Positions 23,101 through 32,121 of a stretch of DNA of 33,571 nucleotides are shown here, piece by piece. The notes beneath the pieces are model-generated. The model was given only the letters and a program-made list of their open reading frames with translations, was not told where the DNA came from and did not search any database. Positions within the stretch are counted from its first letter, which is position 1. Every line of letters begins with the position of its first letter. Source of the DNA: Saccoglossus kowalevskii (Eukaryota; Hemichordata; Enteropneusta; Harrimaniidae). Location of the stretch: NCBI RefSeq assembly GCF_000003605.2, contig NW_003140811.1:816238-849808 (forward strand). Reading direction: 5' to 3'. The translations under genes were made by a program, and so were the position numbers.

Positions 23101-24941
23101 ATGGCTGCTGGTCAAAAGTACAGGTGTTAACCACATTCTAAGTTTGAACAGAATCAGCCAGCAAAACTAGGAAAATTTACAGAATAATTCTCAACGAAAT
23201 ATAAAAACATCACATAGAAATATTCAGGTTTTAAAATTATGTCTACTGCAAAACAATTCAATCAACAACCAATTTGATGCCGCTAGTTTCTTATTGGAGT
23301 GAGTTCTACAAGCAAGTTTATTGCATTAAAAGTTGTTCTATTTCAAATTGTGCACACATACACACACACACACACACAGTGATTTCTCAAAATGCATACT
23401 AATTAAGTAACTTGTCACTGGTAAAAGTTATTGAAAACATTTTGAGCAATTGTACTAGAGTGAAATATCAATGTGCTTCTGCATTCTCCATGAATTTCGT
23501 AAATTGTTATGATCAATTAAAGAAAAAAACTGTGGTTACTTTCAGGTGTCTCTAAAACAACTTTTACATCAGTTTTTCGATTATTTTTTTCAGCTCATAA
23601 TAATAGAATCAGTTAATTTATAACTACCATGTTGGCTATAGGAAAGCATTTTGGCATTTTAACTGAAAAGACGAGTTGTTTTATTGCTCATGAATATATG
23701 CAAATGAGACATTTTTTTAGCCAGTCATGTCATGCAACACCCTTTGGTCTTCTAATCATTAATACAGGTGGTGTCATTTTGATTGTTCAGGTCATTCATG
23801 AAAAACATGTAAATTAGAAATCATGTACTTAGCTAACAAATCCACTTTTTTCTGTTAAGCAGCGACAATTAAGTAGTGAACGCGAAACATACTGACAATT
23901 CATGTCTGACTGTTTGAATCCCTATGTCTGTAACACTCCATGTGCTGTAAACATTCTACTTTATGTCATTTTCAGTTACTGTGAACGGATAAATATTCAC
24001 AGAGTTTAATTTTAGCAGCTTTTACAGCAGGGATATTCACTATGTTTTAAATTAACTGGTTTGCAAAAGACTAATATATTTTATGGTCAACTTTAATTAT
24101 TCACTGGGTTATAATTTATTTCTTTATTTAGCACATGTAGCTTTCAGCTAAAAAAGTTAAAATAAAACCCAGCAAACAATATTGTATTGTTAGTAATGAA
24201 CTACAAGAAAATAAATTGGGTATTACCAGTTGCCTATTATTTCTTACCTAAAACATATTATTTAAAATTGAATCCATTTTATTTTAAAGATTTTAATGAT
24301 GACCAATGAATCATAAGGTATGTCCTCAGTTAACCCATCAATCAAACAAAAAACGGGTTTGGGAAGAAGGGGACATGTATCTCTTATTACATATTATATA
24401 TTATTATAATCATTTGTAGCAATTATGGTGATAAATTTTGGTTTATAAAACACCACAGTTAACTGAACTAAACAAACATATTTTTATGTGCTATGTGACT
24501 TTATTAATGGTGTCGAGTGGACCTCACGATTTGATATGGACAGTCGATCCCTCAACCAATGAGTCACTGTGCACCACGTTACCACGATGGTCAAAATTCT
24601 GACTTTGTGAACTTAAATAGACCGCACACTTTGAATTCGCAACTCTGAAACACGATACAATACATCGCATACTGGTTTGTGACCGTGTGCATCGCGCGAC
24701 CACGACTCGCACGTTCCATCAGTGACTGAGGTAAACAACCATGGTTTGCCTGACCTTTTTAAGAGTTGTTTTAGGCACCTTTTTAGCAACACACATACAC
24801 GGCTTACTCTGTGTGAATACTGTTACTTAGTACGAGTTGGAGTACAGTCTTTCAAACAATGTAAAAGTCACTCTACTCGACGATCACATTTTCCCAGGAA
24901 ACAACATACCTCTCAGCCTTCTTCTCCATGTTTTCCGCCAT
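8177..24941 (-). CDS. MBD4: MBD4: methyl-CpG-binding thymine/uracil DNA glycosylase, complete, 7 exons
   Basis: Exons in transcript order: 24941-24910, 22172-21138, 20153-19159, 11712-11515, 10164-10015, 8569-8466 and 8251-8177. They join to 862 codons plus TAG with consistent phases (2, 2, 1, 1, 1, 0). MBD4 is a nuclear base-excision-repair enzyme that removes T or U mispaired with G at deaminated CpG. Residues 1-325 are a Ser-Pro-rich then strongly Lys-rich, probably disordered, extension. The MBD spans about 328-390 ([20 protein letters not shown], then YDVYIL, then [10 protein letters not shown]). Residues 391-690 are an SP-rich linker with many SPxK-like sites. The glycosylase domain runs from about 700 to 862: [14 protein letters not shown], then [32 protein letters not shown], the hairpin [15 protein letters not shown], and catalytic Asp843 in [16 protein letters not shown] (human Asp560 by position). 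It is longer than the 580-residue human protein, almost wholly in the extension and linker. Intron 6 has a GC donor. The exon 3 donor (GTGTAT, 19158) is weak, and a short extra exon in the 7.4-kb intron 3 cannot be excluded. Confidence 0.96.
8655..9997. repeat. 23-bp minisatellite filling MBD4 intron 5
   Basis: About 58 tandem copies of a 23-base unit (consensus AATACACATCAAGGTATATTTGA), with recurrent variants: AAACCCAAATC, AAATAAACATC, CATCAAAG, and a 22-base form containing CACATTAAG. The array ends about 17 bases from the 5' splice site of exon 5 and covers most of intron 5 (8570-10014). A higher-order duplication is visible: the stretch around 9301-9540 recurs almost unchanged 319 bases later (about 9620-9860), both carrying the rare CATCAAACTATATATG unit. 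Units have no spacers and vary gradually, so it is a variable-number tandem repeat and not a CRISPR array. Confidence 0.95.
11114..11496. repeat. 32-bp minisatellite in MBD4 intron 4
   Basis: About 12 tandem copies of a 30-34 base unit with consensus GAATGATGACATCACTTATA followed by CTGAAACACAAG. Some units lack a few bases (GATGTATCACTT instead of GATGACATCACTT). The array stops about 18 bases before the 5' splice site of exon 4 (donor at 11514-11509). Most units carry TGACATCA, one base from a CRE/AP-1 palindrome. It is unrelated in sequence to the intron 5 array. Confidence 0.93.
13131..13335. repeat. Diverged two-copy tandem duplication (~103 bp) in MBD4 intron 3
   Basis: The segment starting GATAATGAGATATTACTAGC at 13131 is followed 103 bases later (13234) by GATAATGGATATTACGAGCA. 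Further parallel blocks follow (CATATAGTGAGG / CATGTAGTGAAG; AGATGTCTAAGACATCC / AGACATCTATGACATCC; CTTAATCTTAAT / CTTGAATCTGAAT). The copies are considerably diverged, so the duplication is old. Confidence 0.6.
14505..14587. repeat. Degenerate relative of the 23-bp minisatellite in intron 3
   Basis: Three to four decayed units around TATATTTGAAATACACA (for example TAAAGTATATTTATAAATAC, then GCTATATTTGAAATACACA, then TGGTATATTCAAAATACACA). They match the consensus of the large array in intron 5, although more than 4 kb and two exons away. It may be an old seed of the same repeat. Confidence 0.55.
16440..17300. repeat. Old interspersed repeat built of ~150/300-bp units (intron 3)
   Basis: Blocks such as AACAAAATGGCCACCAG (16621 and 16923) and CACAAAAATGGCCGCCATT (about 16771 and 17068) recur with a period of about 300 bases. 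Half-unit similarity at about 150 bases is centred on AAAATGGCC..CC..TTTTGAATC, followed by ACGTGCATCA or TGACGTGCACA. The right end is GC-rich and simple (ACGCACGCACAGACGCACG, about 17203-17245) and finishes in GTCCGAACGGGGACTAAAAA. The layout suggests a non-autonomous element with internal tandem units. No reading frame is present. A related fragment may lie at about 23095-23160 (AACAAAATGGCTGCTGGTC, then GTTTGAACAGAATCAGCCA). Confidence 0.7.
18063..18092. repeat. (CAGA)n microsatellite
   Basis: Seven or more uninterrupted CAGA repeats within intron 3 of MBD4. The adjoining short open frames are artefacts of this repeat. Confidence 0.9.
18714..18809. repeat. Fold-back element, CCAGTCRTGG family, copy 1
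   Basis: The left arm at 18714-18734 (AGCCCAGTCATGGCAATTTTA) and the right arm at 18790-18809 (AAATTTTCACGACTGGTTCT) are inverted repeats with several mismatches. The arms resemble those of the fold-back at 19036-19111, so the two are members of one family. Intron 3 of MBD4. Confidence 0.6.
19036..19111. repeat. Fold-back element, CCAGTCRTGG family, copy 2, beside the exon 3 donor
   Basis: The left arm at 19036-19058 (AATAGACCAGTCGTGGTAAT...) and the right arm at 19089-19111 (AAAATTTCCACGACTGGTCT...) pair over 20 or more bases with few mismatches around a 30-base loop. In the pre-mRNA this strong hairpin would start 41 bases after the end of the exon 3 donor hexamer (19158-19153). Confidence 0.7.
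20210..20800. repeat. ~96-bp tandem repeat in MBD4 intron 2
   Basis: Six units plus a partial one begin with GCTAACCTCAGCCCAGAGAA or close variants at 20210, 20306, 20401, 20494, 20593, 20689 and 20784 (spacing 93-99 bases). Each unit contains CCCAGTCATGCTACACAC, then ACCATGCCAAGATAAG and ATGCTTTCTAGTCAA. The array ends 57 bases from the start of exon 3 (20153), on the acceptor side of the intron. Its composition is more GC-rich than the flanks. Confidence 0.93.
22173..24909. other. MBD4 intron 1: no gene found
   Basis: AT-rich, with donor GTATGT after exon 1 and acceptor TTTTTCAG before exon 2. It contains a (CA)n microsatellite at 23352-23379 and scattered fragments resembling the AAAATGGC repeat (about 22480 and 23095). 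The open frames are short and unsupported. Confidence 0.6.
23352..23379. repeat. (CA)n microsatellite
   Basis: A run of about 13 CA dinucleotides with one interruption, in intron 1 of MBD4. Confidence 0.85.
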
Positions 24942-24967
24942 TTTTAAAATAAGGCATCATGGGAAAT
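24935..24967 (-). promoter_or_regulatory. MBD4 core promoter with YY1-like and ZNF143-like motifs
   Basis: On the gene strand, TTTCCCATGATGCC (24966-24953) matches the core of the ZNF143/STAF site (TCCCAnnATGC). Just downstream, AAAATGGCGGAAA overlaps the start codon and fits the YY1 motif (AAnATGGCGG). Both motifs are typical of TATA-less housekeeping promoters, and YY1 sites overlapping the initiator ATG are known in mammals. With the motifs 12-26 bases before the ATG, the 5' UTR would be very short. Motif reading is from memory, and function is inferred. Confidence 0.5.
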
Positions 24968-25689
24968 GACGCCCTCAGACATCTTTTGAGTAAACCAACT
25001 TTGTTTTCAAGGCTAACGGACTGTTGAATTACTACTATTTCAATTCAATGGCAAAGTCGCGACTTCTTTTTTGTTTCACGCTAGTTTTCGCGATCACGCT
25101 AAAAAGGCCAAATTGACAATTAATTATATTTTTTTTTGTAAAAACAAAAAGAAGTCCTGACTTTGCCAGTGTATTATTTCAAAACAAAACGTTTTAACAC
25201 AAACCCAAAGACGGACTACTCAGACAATATACTACATGTACTATATTAATTTGCCAGGGTCTGATTCAACAAAATGGAGGGTAAAAAACACAGATTAAAA
25301 TAGACATACACCATTGTCAACAATGATTAAATATGTTTTGATGTATAAGATACATTGAATAACTTGCAAAAATATTATAAAAAATTCTGCATCTATAAAC
25401 AGAGTGAATAATTCACTCAAGTTCAACAAGTTCTCAACAATCTGCACTGCTTGTTAAAATCAACCAGAAAGACAATACTACAGTTACACAACCATATCAT
25501 TCAAGACTGTTGAGACTCCGCTTCAATACAAATACTGACAAAATCCTGGCTTTAGTTGGTTCCAGAAATTTATTATATTAATCCACCAGAGCCTAAACAG
25601 TTTATGAACAGTACAAATAGTTACCCATGTAATAACTGCACAGCATTATTATGAAAAGTACGATAATCAACACAATATATATATAATAT

Positions 25690-25800
25690 AGGGAAAAAAG
25701 TATATTCGCTAGATTTTATTTTCACTGAATCATTTCTTCAGCGAAAATAGCAAAAATCAATTCCAAGCGAAAATTAAGTATTCTATAGTATATTGTATAC
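25690..25800. repeat. Palindromic repeat fragment with GCGAAAAT motifs
   Basis: The centre ATTTTCACTGAA / TTCAGCGAAAAT (25718-25729 and 25737-25748) forms a 12-base stem with one mismatch. The flanks repeat the theme (TATTCGCTAGATTTTATTTT on the left; AAGCGAAAATTAAGTATTCT on the right). It resembles short palindromic repeats scattered through invertebrate genomes; family not identified. Confidence 0.5.
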
Positions 25801-26150
25801 TGGATCATTATAACATTATGACTTATTTTGATTATAGACATTCCTCAAGTATTTACAGAAGTGTATACATTACTATGTGTAATAGAGCAAATACAGTATT
25901 TTATACAGAATCATTAAAGTATGACTTGTTTTGAACATAACCACATACATGTCATGTCATGTCACATGTCATACATGGCGCATACACTATTATATAAATA
26001 GTGTGTTTCTAGTAACACTGACACAACATGGAGTAGGTAGGTATTACTTATATATTTTTTATTTCAAATAATGGATTGACCATTAGAAAGTCAAAGGAAG
26101 ATGACGAAATGTAGAAAAAAATCTACAGGTTAAAAGTTACAGAATCAAAG

Positions 26151-26381
26151 AAAGTCTAAAACGAACTCTGTTATATTAAGAGTATTTAAGGTAAATAAAA
26201 TAAGGTACATTTAAATTCACTTTAAAATTAGACCAATAAACACTCACATACACATTAATTGTAAAGAAGTCTAACAAGAACTCTGTTGTATTGAGAGTAT
26301 TTAAGGTAAATAAAATAGGGTATGTGTAAATTCACTTTAAAATTAGACCCATAAACACTCACATACACATTAATTGTAAAG
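26151..26381. repeat. 115-bp tandem duplication
   Basis: Two copies, 26151-26266 and 26266-26381, run in register at an offset of 115 bases. Both contain AGTATTTAAGGTAAATAAAA, then AAATTCACTTTAAAATTAGA and CACTCACATACACATTAATT. They differ at only a few positions, so the duplication is fairly recent. No coding potential. Confidence 0.9.
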
Positions 26382-27763
26382 ATTCTCATTATTTGCTCCG
26401 CACACAGGAGGCAAATAAATATTTAAAAAAAAATTCTACTCACACTTGAAAGAAAAAAAGCAAATTTGAGTAACACTGAAATAGTCAAACAAATATCAAA
26501 ATGAGAAACTGTGAGTTCATATTCTTGAGCACGCTTACCCCATTTTCCTATTAATAATGCATAATATACCATAAAAACTATGAGTATGTCTGCAACTAAA
26601 GCACTAAATTATAAAAAGTGTGTCATAGTCCATTTCAAATTAGTAATAGAGATTCCCTGGTTCCTGGTGTCCCCTGTGAATGGCAGTAGAATGCAGGTCG
26701 TTGAGTCTTCATATGATGCGCTCTTTCAGCATTGGTGGAGAAAGGACACCGATCTTCATCATCAACATTGTGTACAATATAAGCTTGCCCGATCAACGTC
26801 TATAGCTCTCAGTTACATCATTTTGATGCATTTAAAGTAAACAATGAACTTATATTATTGTATAGAAAACAAGAGTACCTAGTATTTTTAATGTCCATCT
26901 TTGGTGTCAGAATGTTATTTTTTGGCAGACTTGAACACTGTCTACAAAGTTCCATCTTTAAAATTATTATTTTGTGTTCAATAATTATTTTTTACTTTAC
27001 CACCACAAAACTGAAAACAAGAAAACAATCTTTTTTAAAAATTTAATTGATAAAAAATTACAAATTTAAAAAAAAACAATTCCCCTGAGTAATAAACTGT
27101 GCCTTATGAAGTACTACTAGCAGAGTAAATGGCGTCTTTTATCACAATGGTTAGACAGTTTTACTGGTAGTGTGATAGGTATTTTTGATGGTTAAAAACC
27201 TTTCACTTAGGTAACCGGGATTCGGTCGTTTCCACGCTAGGCTGACAAAAGACACACACAAGCTTCATTCATGTTCCAAACGATTCTCTGCCAAGTCCCT
27301 GGTTTTCACCCGAGACAGCATTAAATCACTCTTTATTTCTTGTCACTCCTTAACCAATTACAATCAGTATAAGGGACTCCAAGGCCTTGCCTTCAAACAA
27401 ACAACCAATCACATGAAAGTTTTTCACATCATAATCAATTAATTACTCGTCAAGCTATCTAGAAAAACACTACTATATATTGTCAACACTAACTAATATT
27501 TATGGGGTAATAGTCTTGCACTAACATTCCACAAAGATACCACCTTAGTTAGAATCGCAAACAAAATTGGTTTAGGATTACAGCTACTGTATTGTATCTT
27601 AAAAACTGCAGGCTCATAAGATGTTTTTGGTTGATTTCGACTAGCTCGCCATCTGGCCTTGTCATTAACCTTTATCAGTATATGTCATGGCAACCACTGT
27701 CAAACTGACTGAAATATAAATCATGACAGTAGTATGAATGTTACCGGGTATGCTCATTTTTAT

Positions 27764-29658
27764 TCACTTTGCCGTAGAGTCAAAATCTCTCCAATCCAAG
27801 TCAGTGCAACCAGTCTTTATAAAGTTTGCCACTACATCACTTCGGGAACGGAATCTCTTGTTCTGAGGACTGAAATAATAAGGTTGTTATAAATAATTGT
27901 TTCAGATATACTAATAATGTTCCATGAACAAAGAAAGCTGTCACTCAAACAGAACATCCTACTGCGTGTGATAAGATTAAATCATTATTACTATATCAAA
28001 AGGAAACCGACGGAGATGGGTGATGGTAATAAGAAGGATGACCCTCAGATATGTAAATTAGTGGTCACAAAACTGCAGTAAAATATTGTCTATATCATTA
28101 CATAGCTTGGAGAATAATGGCATGCACACAAATAGAGCAAAGTGGTACAACGTCAGATGATTTCATGCTTCAAAAACAAAGATGAGCAGTGGGTCTTCAA
28201 TAAAAATAATATATCCACATAGAGAAAATACTTTCAAATATCACCAGCTCCAAGCATGATCATGTATGATTTAATTTAAACCCACAAATTTAGTAAAATC
28301 TCTATGAAATCTCAAATTTGCATAAGTATGAATTTGACCTTCACGTTCCAGCTCTTCATTCTGCCTATCAAAAGACTCTTTGGAAATGGTCAACCAGCAA
28401 TGTCTGGTGACAACTAGCCCAAACATTTGTGGAGCATCTTTTGATTGGTTGTTTTAATCTGATGAAGTGACATGTAACATGATTTCCCAGGAAATTTAAA
28501 TTTGATTTAAAGTGAACTTGATTTTGAGAACACTACAGGCTGAATGAAAATATAATAGCATTATTTCTATTACTCTTACATGTACATGACTATACAACTT
28601 TGGCTAAAACTTGGGTACTCAACCTTCAAAATGGAGCCTAAATTTTACCCATGAGCACATTTTGTAAGTACTTGTAATATCAAGAAATTATACCCTAAAC
28701 AATGGTCATGTGATGTATATGAATCAATTGATTTATTGGATGCGATGAATGACAAAATTGAGAAAAAATTTGAGGTATTTTGTATAATTTTTTTTTATCT
28801 TTCTTTGGAAGTATGCAAGATATTCAAACAACTTATACCCTTAAATGCAAAACATGCCCGGCTAAAGGCTTTCAAGGTTGCGTACCCGACTTTGAGTAAA
28901 GTGCAGAAAGTACCAGGATGTGTAACCTACGAGTTATACAGTTATTCTAATTTTTGCATTAGAAGGCATGTGTGTTGTTTCATAACAGACATATTGTTTA
29001 TGTTGTTGGCATGCATTGAGTGGTAGACCAATGAAGAGAGCAGTGGCTGATGCGACAGTGCGGGCATATAAAATGTTTAAAACACTTTGATAAGAGCTGA
29101 ACAAAATGTCCACCACATGTGGTGCTTAACTTAGTTACCATTCGCTACACATCTCGTGAGTGATTTCCCACTCTATACTTGCCAACAAAATAAATGCTAT
29201 AGCAGGGATTTTTGTTTAAAAAGGGAACAGGGGCGCAGCACCCTCATGGCCATGCCCCCTTACCCTAGGGAGCAGATCCTCTGGCAACCATACAATTCTG
29301 ATTGACCAGGGATCACATGTGGCCACAGTCTTTAAGTGTCACCTGTCTGATAGTAATTTTAGCCCCAAGGAAGCCATAGAATGATCCATTTTGATTTAGA
29401 ATTATTAAAAACTCCACACCGTGGTAGGGAGAACCCTATCTCCCCCACTTGGTGGCGCCGTAGAATTGCAGTGCTCCCTCTTGCAGTTTTTTCCCCAGAA
29501 AAACCCCTGCTATAGTGTTCATAGTTGTATCATTGGATGCTGAGATACAGGTGACTTTGACTTACTTGTATATTACGACATCATGTCTACTATTCTGTCT
29601 TCGTGTAACACATCTCCTCCATCCCATTGGCAGTCTGGGATCATTCCACATTGGACAC
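27764..29658 (-). CDS. Second methyl-CpG-binding-domain locus: two exons encoding a diverged MBD
   Basis: Exon a (29658-29566) and exon b (27869-27764) have a good acceptor (AATACAG), donor (GTAAGT) and acceptor (TTATTTCAG). Joined, they read CPMWNDPRLPMGWRRCVTRR, then QNSRHDVVIYN, then PQNKRFRSRSDVVANFIKTG, CTDLDWRDFDSTAK and stop. This aligns along an entire MBD: LPMGW with LPEGW, HDVVIY with YDVYIL, KRFRSR with KKYRSR, FIKTG with FMKTN, and DFDST with FDFTI. The intron falls between the same two codon bases, in the same phase, as in MBD4. Differences: three residues of the GKxAG loop are missing, and the Tyr of the DVY motif is Val; in MBD2-type domains that Tyr supports recognition of methylated DNA. 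TGA overlaps AATAAA (27764-27759). A donor-like AA|GTGAAT lies just before it, so the frame might continue. Exon a is closed upstream by an in-frame TAA, so it depends on the acceptor. It is a real MBD homologue; whether it is a live gene or a pseudogene is open. Confidence 0.7.
29197..29515. mobile_element. ~320-bp MITE-like element inside the second MBD locus
   Basis: The ends are inverted repeats: CTATAGCAGGGATTTTT at 29197-29213 and AAAAACCCCTGCTATAG at 29499-29515 (one mismatch over 17 bases). The interior is much more GC-rich than the flanks (ACAGGGGCGCAGCACCC, TTGGTGGCGCCGTAG) and has no reading frame. It lies in the intron between the two MBD exons, 51 bases from the exon a donor. The target duplication is unclear, perhaps TA. 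A non-autonomous DNA transposon is the likeliest explanation. Confidence 0.65.
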
Positions 29659-29659
29659 C

Positions 29660-30790
29660 TGTATTGATTTTACAATTTTCAATATTTACAAGAGAAGTAG
29701 CACATTGAATAGTATCAATTTCTTTATGATCATTTGTTTTATGTTTCGATTTCTTTCTTTTTCTTGCTCAATGTGTCAGCTTTTTTTTAAACCTGGTGTA
29801 AAATGTTTCTCTTCAATGCTTTTTTTATATTTCTCTATTTCCTCCACATTATCATCACTATAAGTCTCAAAAAATGCTGCAAACATGCTGTTAGATTTAT
29901 TATTTATTTTCTCACTTGCCACGTCAGATTTTCTTTTTCTTCATAATCATAAGATAAGGTGATGCAGTATTCATCCATTTTAATTGTTTTAATTCCGCTT
30001 CAATATGATTACCAACATCGAACACAGAAGATGATAACCTTCCAGGATTCAACTGTGGATGAATTTTCTCCTGACTTCTGAGTTTCCTGACTTTGAGATT
30101 GTAAAACAGTTTCATCCACATCTATAGATTTATGCTCTACATTGTCATTTTCAACAGTTGCGCAAGTTTCTCTTGAATGTTTTGATTTTCTTGTTTTTCT
30201 TTTGACTCTTTTCAGTGTTCATAACAGAAGCAGCACAATCCATTGCATCATTTTCTGTATGATTATTTGTTGTATGTTTCCATTTCTTTTTTTCCTTTTC
30301 TTGGATAATATGATTGTTTCATTTATTAAACCTGATAAAATATCCTTTTTTATCTCCAATGTTTTTATTAAATTTCTTTTTTATTTCTTTTACTTGCTCA
30401 CCACTACCAGTCTCAAAGCCTACTGAAAACATATTACCAGAAGTTTGCTTTTTCTTTTTCTCATTCATCAAGACAGATTTCACTGAGGATGACGGTTCCC
30501 TCATTTTTCCAATTTCAAAACCACCTTCACTATTTTCCATCATATCATTTGTCAATTTCTTTTTCCTGCTAGTAAAAAAAAATCATATGGTGCAATATTC
30601 TTTCGTTTTGCTTCTTCAATCCCTTTTCAATATGATCACCGGCCTCAAATTCAAAAGATGGTAATCCTCCAGAAATAAAGTTTTTCTGTCTTTTCCTAAA
30701 TTGCATCTTGATAAGCAACTTTTTACTCTTCAGTGATTTCATTTTTTCACGTCTGAATTTCATCTTATTCATTAAACATAGGTTTACTCA
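29660..30790 (-). pseudogene. Decayed lysine-rich coding region with duplicated three-block module, upstream of the second MBD
   Basis: Read on the - strand, three protein blocks occur twice in the same order. Block X: GGLPSFEFEAGDHIEKGLKK (about 30665-30605) and GRLSSSVFDVGNHIEAELKQ (about 30040-29980). Block Y: NMFSVGFETGSGEQVKEIKK (about 30435-30375) and SMFAAFFETYSDDNVEEIEK (about 29895-29835). Block Z: KKWKHTTNNHTENDAMDCAA (about 30285-30225) and KKSKHKTNDHKEIDTIQCAT (about 29755-29695). Blocks sit in different frames with stops between them (for example after Y in both copies and after Z in copy 1), and obvious introns do not repair every break. Some breaks could be introns: TTTTACTAGCAG at about 30578-30567 is a fine acceptor. 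Composition recalls the Lys-rich region that precedes the MBD in MBD4, but I see no direct alignment. The function of the module is unknown. Confidence 0.55.
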
Positions 30791-31830
30791 CAAAAGTCCA
30801 TGTTTTAGGTTAGACAATAGAAGACGGCGCAGATTTGATGTACATATCACTATACTTTGGTGGATAACTAGAAAAAAATAGAATAAAAACCATCAAAGAT
30901 TTACAAAGAATAAGCAACTCAGATTTTAATGTCTGGTGATGCATGTGTCAATAAACTGTAGAATTATCGCATATTCAAAAGGCAAAACACATATATGTAG
31001 GACTTCCACTAAGATAAAGTATCTTTATGCAAATTAGCTACTACGGCATTGTTTTTATTAGCCAATTTTAAATTTGATTAGGCACTAGCTAATGAGAAGA
31101 AATGGTAAATCACGAATTTGTCAGAAAATTGGAAATGGAAACATGCTATTGTAACATACAATTTATACATTAAGCAATATGTTTTCCTTGTGTTTAATTT
31201 ACATTTCTGTGGGTGATAAAGTTCTTTTAAAAAAATGAAAATTTTTCTAGAATCATTCATGGTTTGAAATCACTCTTAGCCATTGTGACAAAAGTGACAC
31301 AATTTACTGTAGTCAAATCTAAATGAATTTTCGCTATTGCCGATAAAAAAGGGTTAGCGGAACACTTGTAAAAATGACTTATGTACATTATTCTTGTAAT
31401 TTGGTCATCATCTCGCAATTCAAGTGATTTCAAATTTGGATCTTCATAGAGCATCATCTTATCAATCCTACTGTATGTACAATGTACAAGTGTAATGTGA
31501 TATTAGTAAGATCTTTGTGAAGTGACATCTGTACTTTGCAAGGATTTATAACAGAAGAAAAACAAATTCTGTATGCCTATTTCTTAAGGACAAGTGTAAA
31601 TATGAAAAAAAAACACAGCGGTTTTAGTTTTAATTTGAAAATTTCTTTTGCCATCGCCCCACCGAGATTTGATAGTTGATGATCTTATACTTAAAGAGCG
31701 GCTGGCGTCGTGCTGCGCATGTGCGACATTTGTGTAGATAAACATTGATTTTCCCACAATCCAATGCGCTTTTCCAATGGAAAGCACAAGTATGAGATTT
31801 AACCTGGGCACGACTAGCAAGTATAATTAC

Positions 31831-31923
31831 CTCCGGTGACTCCTTCGATTCCTTCAAATCACCTGCAAAACCTAATTCAAGCTTGGTCTCAGTCTGTACT
31901 CGTTGGTTTGCGCAACCAGTCAT
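31831..31923 (-). CDS. Candidate first coding exon upstream of the second MBD locus (tentative)
   Basis: From ATG at 31923 the frame reads MTGCANQRVQTETKLELGFA and GDLKESKESPE, then meets a donor-like GAG|GTAATT. A possible further exon on the same strand at about 31465-31395 reads MMLYEDPNLKSLELRDDDQI, preceded by acceptor-like ATACAGTAG; however, its phase does not match this exon. A third possible piece at about 30870-30797 lies between TTTTTTCTAG and GTGAGT. I report them only as places to look, because phases are inconsistent and no homology is recognised. Confidence 0.2.
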
Positions 31924-32022
31924 CTTCGTTAATACGATACCCATATATCTCCCGCATGCGTGGCGCGACGACTACTGCCCTTTAATGAATTTAGTTGGCC
32001 CTTGTAGGCTTGAATTCCATGA

Positions 32023-32121
32023 ATATTAGCCCATGAATACAGTCCTGTAGGTTGGCCTCCTTCCGCTGATCATTCGGCCCCCTGATCAGCGAACCTATAG
32101 GACTGTACTCAGGGCTAGTAT
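32023..32121. repeat. Nested double hairpin (99 bp)
   Basis: The outer arms, 32023-32053 (ATATTAGCCCATGAATACAG...) and 32092-32121 (AACCTATAGGACTGTACTCA...), are inverted repeats of about 30 bases with few mismatches. Inside them a perfect nine-base stem, CGCTGATCA at 32064-32072 and TGATCAGCG at 32083-32091, closes a ten-base GC-rich loop. The right inner arm abuts the right outer arm. No reading frame. Probably a short fold-back transposon; 31961-31986, just to the left, carries the GC-rich motif shared with the 3519-3640 element. Confidence 0.7.

Larger units (their letters stand above)
24968..27763. other. Spacer between MBD4 and the second MBD locus
   Basis: This 2.8-kb stretch lies upstream of MBD4 and downstream of the second MBD locus. 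I looked on the - strand for sequence resembling MBD4 exons 4-7 (glycosylase) and saw none. It holds the repeats at 25690-25800 and 26151-26381. The remaining open frames, such as 26580-26840, are unsupported. Confidence 0.5.

Noticed and set aside
28736-29026. Plus-strand open frame of 96 codons
   Set aside because: Lies in the intron of the second MBD locus; the middle looks protein-like, but there is no domain, no splice evidence and no partner exons.
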